From Gentiana macrophylla (Eukaryota > Streptophyta > Magnoliopsida > Gentianales > Gentianaceae), in contig CM047810.1 in NCBI GenBank assembly GCA_026214975.1, positions 90,698,560-90,762,559 of the forward strand: a stretch of DNA of 64,000 nt, read 5' to 3'. Each line of letters starts with the position of its first letter. Positions within the stretch are counted from its first letter, which is position 1. The translations under genes and the position numbers were made by a program. The notes beneath the pieces are model-generated. The model did no database searches and was not told where the DNA came from. It worked only from the letters and a program-made list of their open reading frames with translations. Of this stretch, positions 23,011-34,859 are shown one piece after another.

Positions 23011-24017
23011 AGACTCTCTCTCCTCCCAAAACCTCCCAGCAACAACTAGCATTTTGCAGCCTCCGCCCCTCCGGCGCCCCGTCGGACATGGCTTCCCTTC
23101 ATCTTCTCTCTTTTTCGTCCTGTAAATATGGGTCTAATTCTTTCGTTTTGCTTCCATTCTCCTTAACCCGTCGCTGATCTCCATGGATTCCGGCTTGCAG
23201 CAGCTTTCCTTCTCCGGCGGCTTTTTCTGGCGATTGGTCTCCCCCAATTACAGATCTGCTTGTTGTGTTAGTTAAGCTTTTTGCTCTGTAATTTCTTGGC
23301 GGATTGGCGTTCTTCTATTTTTCTGTTGTTTGTCTTCGCCTTTTTTCCTCCGATTTTGGGGCTGAACCATGGTTTTTGCTTCATCCCATCAAGAAGCTTA
23401 ACCTCCTCCTAATCTTTCTCTGCAAGCTTGGCTGGTATGCGGTGGTGGTGGTTAGATCTGCGGCTGTCTTGCTTGGACATGGAGAAGACTGTCGGTCTCA
23501 GCTCGGTATCACCAACGGTTAGGTCGCCATGTCTGTTTACTTTGTGTGTCCTCCCGTCACTGATTTACCGGTTGGGAAGGAAAGCCAGGCTTGCGGGCTC
23601 TTTCTGATTTGGTGGTGGCTTGCGGCGGCGCGTAGGTGGTGTGGTTATTTTCCCGGTGGTGGTGCCATGGATGAAGACAAACTAAAATTAAATACTTGTT
23701 GTATTTGTCTGTTTTTAGCTTTTAGTTTGCTGTCTATGTTTGTGTGTTTGTCGAGTAGAGGATCCATGTGTCTGAACGCTTTTGAATCATTTGGAAAATA
23801 TTTCCCTTCTGTTCAGCACCCTCGACCTGATCTATTATTCGGCTTTGTTGTGTTGTATGGTTTGTAAGTTTGTGTTTGTAGTATCTTTAGTTTAGTTTGT
23901 CCGGTTGTGATCCGGCGTTGTCCGGCGTCGTCTGGCTTTGTCTTCGTCTTTGTATTTGTATTTACCGGCGTTAGTCCGGCTTTTAATAAAATCTTTCGTA
24001 TTTCGGGAAAAAAAAAG
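23011..24017 (+). mobile_element. LINE-like retroposon, probably non-autonomous
   Basis: A block of about 1 kb, clearly richer in G+C and pyrimidines than its surroundings. It starts with CTCTCTCTCCTCCC and ends TTTTAATAAAATC...TTTCGGGAAAAAAAAAG, that is, a polyadenylation-like signal followed by an A-tract. This is the end structure of retroposed LINE or SINE RNA. Two open frames (23304-23522, 23529-23867) show no RT or other motif and are probably incidental. It could be the 5'/3' untranslated parts of a LINE with its coding part deleted. No TSD found. Confidence 0.4.
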
Positions 24018-24719
24018 ATTAATCCTTTTCCATAGCCATCGAATTCAATTTATGTTTCTCACTTCAAGATTTTTAACTTTGTATTGCAATTTCTTAGTGA
24101 TATTTAGCTTTTTAATAATTGATTGATTGAAATCGTAGACGGATTCCATTAAGATTTATATTGATCGACCTTGTTTATGCATAAATGTCGTCCTTTACAA
24201 AAATATAGATTAATATTGGCATCATATGTATTTCGAAGAACAAAAAATTAAAGGAATTCCATTACTACTAAGGTTTTTTCTTTGTGAATAAAACAATGAC
24301 ACGAGAGGAAAATTATACTTGGATAATTCTGTATATGGTAGAACAGATTGAATGATAAGAATCACAACACACATGGTTTTCCCATTCAATGTTGGGTTTG
24401 TTTTCATTTCTCTTAAAATGTTGTTATTTATCCTACTAAACATATAATCCACAAATAAAATAAAATAAAACTAATCCCTTTATTAATGGTTGGCTCATAA
24501 CGCCAATGGAGAAAGTCAATCCTATGCCTAATATTATTATGGATGTCTGCCAATCTGTGTTGGCGTGTAAAATGATACTCCTTGTTCATAAACATGGTTT
24601 TTGAATATGTATTATTACCATTATTTCCCTTTTTGAATATGTATTATTACCATTATCTTTCACTTCCCTTATTGAGAAAAAAAAAATACGTCAGAGATTT
24701 AATATTTTGGGAGAAACGC
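24018..24719. other. Intergenic A+T-rich stretch
   Basis: No gene recognised. A tandem duplication of about 30 bp (TTTTTGAATATGTATTATTA...) lies at about 24598-24660. Confidence 0.5.
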
Positions 24720-25121
24720 TAAAAAGGACAGTGTTATAGTTTCAACTGGCATTAAGGACAATGATATTTATATAAGGGAATAAGGACAAAAGAATTAACT
24801 GAATAGACCATTTTAACCTTACAAAAAAAAAAAAAAAAAAAAAAAAAAAACAGAGCTCATACGGCGGTTTCTTCAGCGGAAACCCAAAATTCCATCTTCA
24901 TCTCAAATCCAGACGGAAAACCTAGAAACCAAGGCGGAATTCAATCGGCTTCAAAATCAGATGCAATTCAATAGCGATTCGTTCAAGAAAGAGTGAACCG
25001 CTTCGATCGGCTTTAACATCTAGCAATTTTCTGCGTTGTTAGATTTGCTGATTCTTCGAATTCAAAATTGGGTTCGAAATCGGAAATTCCTGAAAGATAT
25101 CTGTTCAAAAGTCACAGAAAA

Positions 25122-25990
25122 TGGGGACAAGGTATGAAATCGACAATTTATTGTTGTATGTAACTTAAATATCGTTTGAGTTTTCGTTTTTTTCTTCTAA
25201 TAGATGAAATTTATATGACAACCGGTATCCCTGTTGTATGATTAAGAGAAAGGTCACTAGTTATTTTTCTTCTTCTCTCCTATAATTTACACAAGAAATG
25301 CTAGAAGAGTGTTGTAGGAACAATGCATAGTTTAGGTAGTTTAGGTACTTTAGTAGGATGGTGGAAATAGTTCACTATTTCAGTTATGTAATTGAAAAAT
25401 CAGAATCAGTTCGTTCTGATTTTTATTTTAAGATTCATGTAATTAGTACTAGTAGGGAGAGTGTGTATTGTCCAAGAATTTGTGAGAAGAAAATTAAATA
25501 TTTCAGTTCTGAAGGCAGAAACTTCAAACACTGAAAGGCTTGGATACTCCTTTACATGCATAAAGCCAAATTACCTTTATTTGGGCCCTTTCGATCATAC
25601 ATTGTTTTGCTACCCTATGTTGTATTCTCCAGCTTACTGAGGTTGTGAAATGTTTTGTGATAACATCATTTTATGCTATCAGACTAGTAGAAGTGGGTTC
25701 TCTGCATTTTGTTTTCATACTGGAGCCCATATAATTTGATACATTAAGGGTTCTTAAATTTTGAAGTCATATGTGTGATTATTCTCTTTACAAGTTAGAC
25801 CAACGGATTTAGATTTCAAGAACTCGACACCCGTGTACATTTCATTATAAGTTTTGTCATTTTTTCCTGCAGGCTTCTTACTCCTCCTAGAACTCCTATG
25901 TTTCCTCCTGGAAATAGTTCACTATTTCAGTTATGTAACTGGAAAAATGTTGTAGATCATTCTTCTCTGCTGAGTGTCATGTTTAAATGT
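25122..25990 (+). pseudogene. Two short exons resembling the start of a proline-rich host protein
   Basis: ATGGGGACAAG at 25122-25132 is followed by a GTATGA donor. TTTTTTCCTGCAG at about 25861-25873 is a strong acceptor. Joined, the reading is MGTRLLTPPRTPMFPPG. It resembles the LLTPPGTPLFPSL motif of a plant proline/serine-rich protein family, from memory of that family. The frame then runs through element-specific DNA (containing AGTTCACTATTT) to a stop. This looks like a captured 5' gene fragment, or an alternative first exon pair for the Ulp1-like gene. The intron of 741 bp contains a near copy of the 30 bp that follow exon 2 (25358-25395 compared with 25905-25940). Confidence 0.4.
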
Positions 25991-26239
25991 ACTAGTTCAC
26001 TATTGTTGACCAATTGACATGATGGAATGTAATGATTCATTGTTCTTGGAACAACAACATTAGTTTCTGTAATTGTAAAGCTTTTGGTTCACTAATCTAC
26101 ATTAAATCTTCTAACTCGACACTCATCCAAAACTAAAGTCATTCTATGATCTTTTCATTAAATTTAACTCATTTGCTTGACTCAATCTAGTGATTGTCTC
26201 TCTCAACTTACAAATCTAATGTCTCTTGAAAAAGCAGAA

Positions 26240-29200
26240 AGCGGCAAGATCTGGATGTGGACTTAAAGCACTCATTAATTTTTATGAAAAGATAGATGAT
26301 GATCTAAACGAGAAGCATTGGAAGATATTGGATAACACACCATTCAAATTGTTATTTCGAGCATTGAAGAATAAAAGAATATGCAAGAAGAACCGAAACG
26401 ATTCTGTGATGGATGAAATCATACTCTCCTATGATGCAAGTAAGAGATCATTCAAAATTGGAAAAAACTATTCCAAACTATATAAATCAGAGGTACAGCT
26501 GATTTTTGGAATACAAGATGGGAAACGAACAGTGAACACACGCAAAGTTTCAGTAGCAAAAACTGCATTTATTGAAAGAAATTTCCCTGATGTGGGTAAA
26601 CTCACTGCGACGATGATAAAGGATCAGATTCTAGAAGTAGTGAAAAATGATGACAAAGATTTGGTGCAAGACACTGCTAGATTATTGATCTTACTATTGT
26701 TTCAAAATTGCTTCTTCACTACTACTACTAGGACAAGTCCTAATTTGGACTTATGTGAATTTTGTAGAGAATTTGTCTACATTGAAAGCTTATGATTTGG
26801 ACATCTTTAATCCACAAGAATCTGATGGAAGCACTGGATAAAAATAACAAATCTCCGCAAAGGGTCAATGGATGCACACTAGCTTTGTGGGTAAGTATTT
26901 TTTCAGAAATCATACAAAAGAAGATGCTAATTCACTAGGAATAAACTCTGGTTCTCTGTTTAATAATGAGCTAAGAACATTATGGTTCACTGTTTTGCAC
27001 CTAGGCATACATGAGTCTATATTATTAACATTCTGGTTCTCTGTTTCATGCTGATCCAAAAAAAAATTGGTTCACTGTTTTACACCTAGGAATACATGGC
27101 ACTATTTTCTTGTCCACCTATAACACTAACATGAATTCATTATTATCTTGCAGTATTGGTTTTGTGAACGATGCACATCTACAAGAACAAAAGAAGAAGA
27201 AGTCCCAAAACCAAATGATGAGAGCACTAAATACATAGGAATCCCGAGAGCAACAAAATGGGTGCTCCCAAGTTTAAATGAAGTATTCAAGAACAAGAGA
27301 TTATCAGAATTCAACGAGGATGATGTAAGTAAATATTTGATACGTACGTATATTTCATTGGTTATTCAGTGAATGTCAAAATCAATGATATGTAGTTCAA
27401 TATTTCAGTTTAACTTGAACAAGATGGAACCAACAAAGGAAGAGTTGGAACCGATGCCAAATGTTGAAGACAAAAAGGAGGATGATGATAATGACTCGGA
27501 CTTTGAAGAGCAACCTCGCATTTAAAAGCGAACTAGCGCTTTGAATCATCATCAAGAAAGAAGGCAAAACATATTGCAAAAGACAAAGTATCTGCAAAGA
27601 CCAAGAGCAAGGAAAAAGAGGATGAGGATGATTCAAATGTTCCAAAGGCACCATCTAAAAGAAAGAAAATCTGAGCCTCAAAGATCACCGAGAAACAAGG
27701 CAAAGCAAAATGCAAAGATTGATCAGCAGCAAAAAAGGAAGGTAATAAATTGCAAAAGTGTATGTTTTGAAATAATAATCTAAAAACAAACTACTAATAT
27801 GTTTAAAATCAATAGAAACGAGAGGTTTTGAATGAGGATCAAGAGAAGGGGGAGGAGAAAGCAACTGAACATGAGCAACCACCCAAGAAAAAGCGTAAAA
27901 AAAGCGACAATATAAGCCTCGAACATCACCCAAACCAAAATCGGATGCAAAAGATCCCGATCAAAATATTCACTGTGTAAGAAACCTACTCAACACTTAA
28001 TATCAAGTCTTGTCGAGTAGTTCACTGTTTTCAAATAATAATATCACAACAGATTAATATTATGTGCAAACTTCATGTAAACAGGAGCTTTTGAGCAAGG
28101 ACCAACAGAAGGAAGCTGAGAAAAGAAGAAAAGCAGATGACTGCGGCAAACATGAAAACGACATTGAACAATCAAACGAAGAAGGTGGAGTTCAAAATGT
28201 ACAGCAGGTAACAAAACTACTCGGCAATTAATATCAGGCCATGTCAATAATTGACTATGGTTCATTGTTTCACTTTAATATCATATTTAATGATTTAATG
28301 ACTTTAAATGAACATGAACTTTTGAAAAAGCACCAACAGAAGGAAGGCGAGAAAGGAACAAAGGAAGATCATTGTGTTGAAAGAGAAAACAACATTGAAC
28401 AAGAATATGTTGTTTTCAATGTACAAGAACCAGAATCAGGCACACAAGTTCAAGTTGATCAAATTATCCATGTAAAAAACCTACTCTACACTTAAAATAT
28501 CAAATTCTTCCTAAAACAAACTTTAGTTCACTGTTTCACTCTTGGGGACAAACTCTGGTTCACTGTTTTATACGTAGTTCACATTAGTACCTTAATTGAA
28601 CCAAATGATTTGCGAGGATGTGATAGATGGTTGTAGTCTTTGAAGAAAGCAATGAATGGTTGGAAGACAACAATGAAATTGTCATAGATACCCCGGAAGC
28701 AATGAAAGAGGCAAGCAAGGTAACAAACAAAAGATCTTGACTTTTCAAATCTAATGACAATACTTATAATTTCAACACTATTGATAAAAACACATTGAAT
28801 AATTTTAAAAAACAGGATATCCCAATTGAAGAGGAGGAAACTCACACCATGAATGCGGACGCTTCCAATCAAAAAGAGAAAAGTGAAACGATCCTCAAGG
28901 TACAAACAAAAACATAAAACATTACTTAAAATTTGATTACACATTTAATTTGAACTCAATATCTTGAAATACAAAGCCGAGAAAGGAACACAAACCGATG
29001 ACATGCACGGGCGAGGAGGTGTAAATTGCATGAAAGAGTTGTGAAAGCTGCTTGAAGCAAGAAAAAACAGGTTTGTTACAATGATGCATTTGAAAAAAAG
29101 AGTTATACAACGCATGAAGGAAAAGAATGAAGAAATGATTAGCTTGCAACAACAATTGAAAGAAGCGCAAGAATGTCAGCAGAAAACACAAGAAGAAATG

Positions 29201-30939
29201 GAACAAAGAGAGATAAATATCAACAATGAGAGAAATTTTTTTGAACAAGAAGGTATGTCCCTGAATGATGAAATAGTGGCGCTTAGAGTGGAGATTGGAA
29301 TCTTTGCACAAGAAGCAGAGAAAAAAGATACAGAAATAAAAAATCACCAAGAAAGGATGAAGAAATTTGAGGATGCTAGATGGAAAGCTGAAACATCTTT
29401 GTCAGAATTGAAGGGTGAAAATGATGGGCTAAAAGAAAGAGTTGAAGAGCTTAAAGCGATCAAAATGGGAAATGAGCTAAAGATTGCAGCACAGCAAAGC
29501 TTGATCACTGAATTGGAGAAACAATTAAAAGAAGCAAAGGAAAATACCATGCAAGCTGAGGTCAAATATGGAAAAGAAAATGTGGAAACAAGCACACAGC
29601 TGCAAAAAAACCAAGATGGTCCTCCTTCAATGATAAAGAGAATAAAAGAAAAGGAACGTCGTCAAAAGGTGCAAGATGAAGATTATGTGTACACAGACGT
29701 GAGAACATTGAAGATAAAGAAGACAAAAGAAGATTATGAATATGGGAAAAATTTGCTCGACCGAACTTTCAGAAACATAACCGAATGTTACCAAAAGTAT
29801 GGAGACAAGTAAGTAAAAAACTACAAAATTTCTTCATAATATGCAAATGCATAATAATAACATAATGAATATTTTGTGCAGCGGGAAAGTTTGGGACCAC
29901 GAAGAAGGAGTAGTCACTGTCAAACACATTGTCAATGTTATTGAAGGCAACTTCATATCAGATGCGGTAAGTGCAAAGATAATTGGAAAAAAAACATTGA
30001 AAACATAAAGTTAACAATATATGAAGTTAATAATCAATTGTTAAAATGACAGGTGATCAATGCTTTCAGCATTCTCCTAAGACAGAATGAAAAAGAGGAA
30101 AACAACTTCCACATTTTCCCAACAAATACCAAGGTAAGAATCTGGTTCACTGTTTTTGTTCAGCTCCAAAACAATCTGGTTCTCTATTTTCCAACTAAAG
30201 ATAAATGAAAGATTGTTCATGTACATTTCCGCATTACTAATATTTTCACATGTTCATATTCATATACAGGAATTTTGTTATAAATATGACAAAGAAAAGA
30301 AATTTCAACATCACTTGGAAAAGAGAGTCAAGAAAACTTTCACAGATTGCGAGCGGATATATTTTCCAATATGCTCCAAAGGATTGAAAAATAGACCATA
30401 TCACTGGATCTTGTTAGCCTTGAACCCGACAATTGAAGGAGATTGGAAAATGTATAATTCCTGGATTGCGCTAAAAGAGAAATAGAAGCTTTCAAAAAGA
30501 ATGTCTTTGATGTGGTAAGTATCATAAAAGTTCATTTTATACTAAGAAAAATATCAAATGACTTTTATACATTATAATTGCAAGACAAAATTACCTTTGG
30601 AAATGCATGTACACAAATGTTGAGGAGAAAGAACTTGATGAGGAAGTGAAACAACCGAAGGAAATTTTAATTGTTGAAGATCGTCCAAAGCAAGACAATG
30701 GCATGTATATTTCCAAAACTTAAAAATAACGATTAAAAGACAGATTAACTCAACTACAAGTGATTGAATTTCCAACATGTTTCCAAAAATTGCAGGACGA
30801 ATTGTGGAGTATACATAATGTACTATCTTCAAGAGCTAGTACAGAAAAAGGAAATAAAAAAAAGCGGAAAGCCAATGACGTGAAGAAATTCACAGCAATG
30901 GTTGTCAATGACATTTGCAAGAAGGGTTTTACCTTTTGA
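26240..30939 (+). pseudogene. Ulp1-like (C48) protease gene of the MULE, multi-exon, decayed
   Basis: Recognisable exons (approximate): 26240-26889, 27154-27325, from about 27411, 29081-29812, 29881-29967, 30053-30133, 30270-30514, and about 30585-30939. The N-terminal domain has PFKLLFRALKNKRIC and VQLIFGIQDGKRTVN. The middle is Lys/Glu-rich, with a coiled-coil exon at 29081-29812 (long Glu/Lys/Gln heptads, MEQREININNERNFF). The C-terminal protease part has GKVWDHEEGVVTVKHIVNVI, then PYHWILLALN (likely catalytic His), WKMYNSW (Asn where the family has catalytic Asp), and NCGVYIMYYLQEL with the Cys codon at 30803-30805. Such proteases cleave SUMO or related modifiers; role in MULEs unknown. 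Frameshifts at about 26755-26850 and about 27520, and the Asp-to-Asn change, argue that it is inactive, unless the indels are sequence errors. Confidence 0.65.
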
Positions 30940-31084
30940 AAAAACTTATTGTTTTCTTTGATATGATTTTTAGAACTGAATGTAAATGAATTTGTAGAGT
31001 TCACCTAAAAGGATGAGTTGTGACCTTATCTCTTATGAACTGTTAATCAGCTGCTCTTAAGGATTCTTAAACTGTTTTGTTTTT

Positions 31085-31350
31085 TCTGCTTTTGTTATAA
31101 ATCGGTTCTTTGTTTTACAATAATGTCAAAACTCTCAGTTCCTTTGTTTTAAGATAATGTCAAAACTCTACAGTTCCTTTGTTTTAAAGCTAGGCTAAAA
31201 ATCACCTGTTCTTGTACCATAAGATTGCCTCAACTACATTGTAACCACACTAGTTATCAAACACTTTTATAAAAGTAAAACCATTTAACTACGTCAAGAA
31301 CAAACTAAAAATAATGTAGAAAACAAAACTCAATTCAAGAAACTAAAGTA
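31085..31350 (+). repeat. Block A1: noncoding repeat before the array
   Basis: Contains two to three short copies of a unit of about 38 bp (ATAATGTCAAAACTCT...). It then has AGCTAGGCTAAAAATCAC, CTTGTACCATAAGATTGCC, CACTAGTTATCAAACAC and TTTAACTACGTCAA. The same order recurs at 37448-37770 (Block A2) in the same orientation. Noncoding. Confidence 0.75.
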
Positions 31351-34300
31351 CAATGTTTCATGAAACACTAAGACATGAAGAACGTCAATGTCGGAAGTTC
31401 CTTTATTTGCACTTCATTATTTAACTAGTACAAATCAAGTAGTTTATCATGTAATTTATCATGTAACCACACTAGTTAGCAAACAACATATAAAACAAAA
31501 TTCAATTCAAACACTAAAGAACACTAATTCAAGTTCACTATTTACCGATCGACTCTACAGTTCTTTGTTTTTACAGAAAATCTATAAAATTACAACATGA
31601 TCTTGTACATTTGTATACGAACATAGACTCGGCTTGTATTACTTATCATGTGACAACATTAGTTATAAACGACATATAAAACAAAACTCAATTCAAGAAA
31701 CTAAAGTACAATGTTTCATGAAACACTAAGACATGAAGAACGTCAATGTCGGAAGTTCTTTATTTGCACTTCATTATTTAACTAGTACAAATCAAGTAGT
31801 TTATCATGTAACCACACTAGTTAGCAAACAACATATAAAACAAAATTCAATTCAAACACTAAAGAACACTAATTCAAGTTCTTTATTTGTACCGATAGAA
31901 TCTACAGTTCCTTTGCTTTCTGAGAAAAGCTATAAAATTACAACATGATCTTGTACATTTGTATATCTGAACATAGACTCGGCTTGTATGATTTATCATG
32001 TGACAACATTAGTTATGAAACGACATATAAAACAAAACTCAATTCAAGAAACTAAAGTACAATGTTTCATGAAACACTAAGACATGAAGAACGTCAATGT
32101 CGGAAGTTCACTGTTTGCACTTCATTATTTAACTAGTACAAATCAAGTAGTTTATCATGTAATTTATCATGTAACCACACTAGTTAGCAAACAACATATA
32201 AAACAAAATTCAATTCAAACACTAAAGAACACTAATTCAAGTTCACTATTTACCGATCGACTCTACAGTTCCTTTGTTTCTGAGAAAATCTATAAAATTA
32301 CAACATGATCTTGTACATTTGTATCCGAACATAGACTCGGCTTGTATTACTTATCATGTGACAACATTAGTTATAAAACGACATATAAAACAAAACTCAA
32401 TTCAAGAAACTAAAGTACAATGTTTCATGAAACACTAAGACATGAAGAACGTCAATGTCGGAAGTTCACTGTTTGCACTTCATTATTTAACTAGTACAAA
32501 TCAAGTAGTTTATCATGTAACCACACTAGTTAGCAAACAACATATAAAACAAAATTCAATTCAAACACTAAAGAACACTAATTCAAGTTCAACTGTTTTA
32601 CCGATCGACTCTACAGTTCTTTGCTTTTCTGAAGAAAAGCTATAAAATTACAACATGATCTTGTACATTTGTATCCGAACATAGACTCGGCTTGTATGAT
32701 TTATCATGTGACAACATTAGTTATGAAACGACATATAAAACAAAACTCAATTCAAGAAACTAAAGTACAATGTTTCATGAAACACTAAGACATGAAGAAA
32801 GTCAATGTCGGAAGTTCTTTATTTGCACTTCATTATTTAACTAGTACAAATCAAGTAGTTTATCATGTAATTTATCATGTAACCACACTAGTTAGCAAAC
32901 AACATATAAAACAAAATTCAATTCAAACACTAAAGAACACTAATTCAAGTTCTTTGTTGTACCGATAGAATCTACAGTTCAACTTTGTTTGTGAGAAAAT
33001 CTATAAAATTACAACATGATCTTGTACATTTGTATCGAACAATGACTCGGCTTGTATTACTTATCATGTGACAACATTAGTTTGTAAACGACATATAAAA
33101 CAAAACTCAATTCAAGAAACTAAAGTACAATGTTTCATGAAACACTAAGAAATGAAAACGTCAATGTCGGAAGTTCACTTTGTTTGCACTTCATTATTTA
33201 ACTAGTACAAATCAAGTAGTTTATCATGTAACCACACTAGTTAGCAAACAACATATAAAACAAAATTCAATTCAAACACTAAAGAACACTAATTCAAGTT
33301 CCTTTGTTTTACCGATCGACTCTACAGTTCCTTTGTTTCTGAGAGAAAAGCTATAAAATTACAACATGATCTTGTACATTTGTATCGAACATAGACTCGG
33401 CTTGTATGATTTATCATGTGACAACATTAGTTATGAAACAAAGACATATAAAACAAAACTCAATTCAAGAAACTAAAGTACAATGTTTCAAGAAACACTA
33501 AGACATGAAGAAACGTCAATGTCGGAAGTTCACTTATTTTGCACTTCATTATTTAACTAGTACAAATCAAGTAGTTTATCATGTAATTTATCATGTAACC
33601 ACACTAGTTAGCAAACAACATATAAAACAAAATTCAATTCAAACACTAAAGAACACTAATTCAAGTTCTTTGTTGTACCGATAGAATCTCTAGTTCAACT
33701 GTTTTTCGTAAAATCTATTAAATTACAACATGATCTTGTACATTTATATCTGAACATAGACTCGGCTTGTATTACTTATCATGTGACAACATTAGTTATG
33801 AAACGACATATAAAACAAAACTCAATTCAAGAAACTAAAGTACAATGTTTCATGAAACACTAAGACATGAAGAACGTCAATGTCGGAAGTTCACTTTATT
33901 TGCACTTCATTATTTAACTAGTACAAATCAAGTAGTTTATCATGTAATTTATCATGTAACCACACTAGTTAGCAAACAACATATAAAACAAAATTCAATT
34001 CAAACACTAAAGAACACTAATTCCAGTTCAACTTTGTTGTACCGATAGAATCTCTAGTTCACTGTTTTACAGAAAAGCTATAAAATTACAACATGATCTT
34101 GTACATTTGTATCTGAACATAGACTCGGCTTGTATTACTTATCATGTGACAACATTAGTTATGAAACAGCATATAAAACAAAACTCAATTCAAGAAACTA
34201 AAGTACAATGTTTCATGAAACACTAAGACATGAAGAACGTCAATGTCGGAAGTTCACTTTTTGCACTTCATTATTTAACTAGTACAAATCAAGTAGTTTA

Positions 34301-34562
34301 TCATGTAATTTATCATGTAACCACACTAGTTAGCAAACAACATATAAAACAAAATTCAATTCAAACACTAAAGAACACTAATTCAAGTTCACTTTGTTTT
34401 ACCGATAGACTCTACAGTTCACATTTCTGAAAAGCTATAAAATTACAACATGATCTTGTACATTTGTATCCGAACATAGACTCGGCTTGTATGATTTATC
34501 ATTTGACAACATTAGTTATGAAACATCATATAAAACAAAACTCAATTCAAGAAACTAAAGTA
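31351..34562 (+). repeat. Tandem array, about nine units of 350-363 bp
   Basis: Taking CAATGTTTCATGAAACAC as the unit start, copies begin at 31351, 31709, 32060, 32418, 32768, 33128, 33481, 33843 and 34206, and the array stops at 34563. Spacings are 358, 351, 358, 350, 360, 353, 362, 363 and 357. The first seven units alternate between a long and a short type. Each unit holds three copies of a GTTCACTGTTT-like motif. Short plus-strand frames (60-74 codons, MKNVNVGSSLFALHYLTS) repeat from unit to unit; they follow from repetition, with variable ends, and are not taken as genes. It lies in the ULP-MULE between the two genes. Confidence 0.95.
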
Positions 34563-34574
34563 CAATGTTTCAAG

Positions 34575-34830
34575 TTCACTTTATTCAAAAATGCCAACAC
34601 AAGCACAAAGGAAAACAATTTTTAAAAAATAAAACCATTTGAACTACATGAACAAAAATTATAAGGCATTTCATCATTAATAAAATCTCAATAAAGCTGA
34701 AGCATCATATACAAGCAAATTCAATTGGAAAACTAAAGAACATTCAAGTTCATTGTTTCACAACTATGCTATCAGTTCCTTTGTCTTACACGACTATAAA
34801 AACTCATTTATTACAGGAAAATAATATCAA
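34575..34830 (+). repeat. Block B1: noncoding repeat after the array
   Basis: Contains ATGCCAACACAAGCACAAA, AATAAAACC-TTTGAACTAC, ATTTCATCATTAATAAAA and AGCAAATTCAATTGGAAAAC in the order found again at 38150-38400 (Block B2), same orientation. Confidence 0.75.
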
Positions 34831-34859
34831 ACGCAATGGTATTCTAATCAAATAAAGCA

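Noticed and set aside
23304..23867. Two plus-strand frames of 72 and 112 codons
   Set aside because: Inside a retroposon-like noncoding block; no motif, and composition explains the openness.
29344..29595. Minus-strand frame opposite the coiled-coil exon
   Set aside because: Shadow of the Glu/Lys-rich plus-strand exon at 29081-29812.
31388..34430. Seven similar plus-strand frames of 66-74 codons
   Set aside because: They come from the tandem unit. Ends differ because of the variable motif; no start context, no domain, no splice signals.
31351..34562. CRISPR-like array
   Set aside because: Whole 350-bp units are repeated with no unique spacers, and the genome is a plant.
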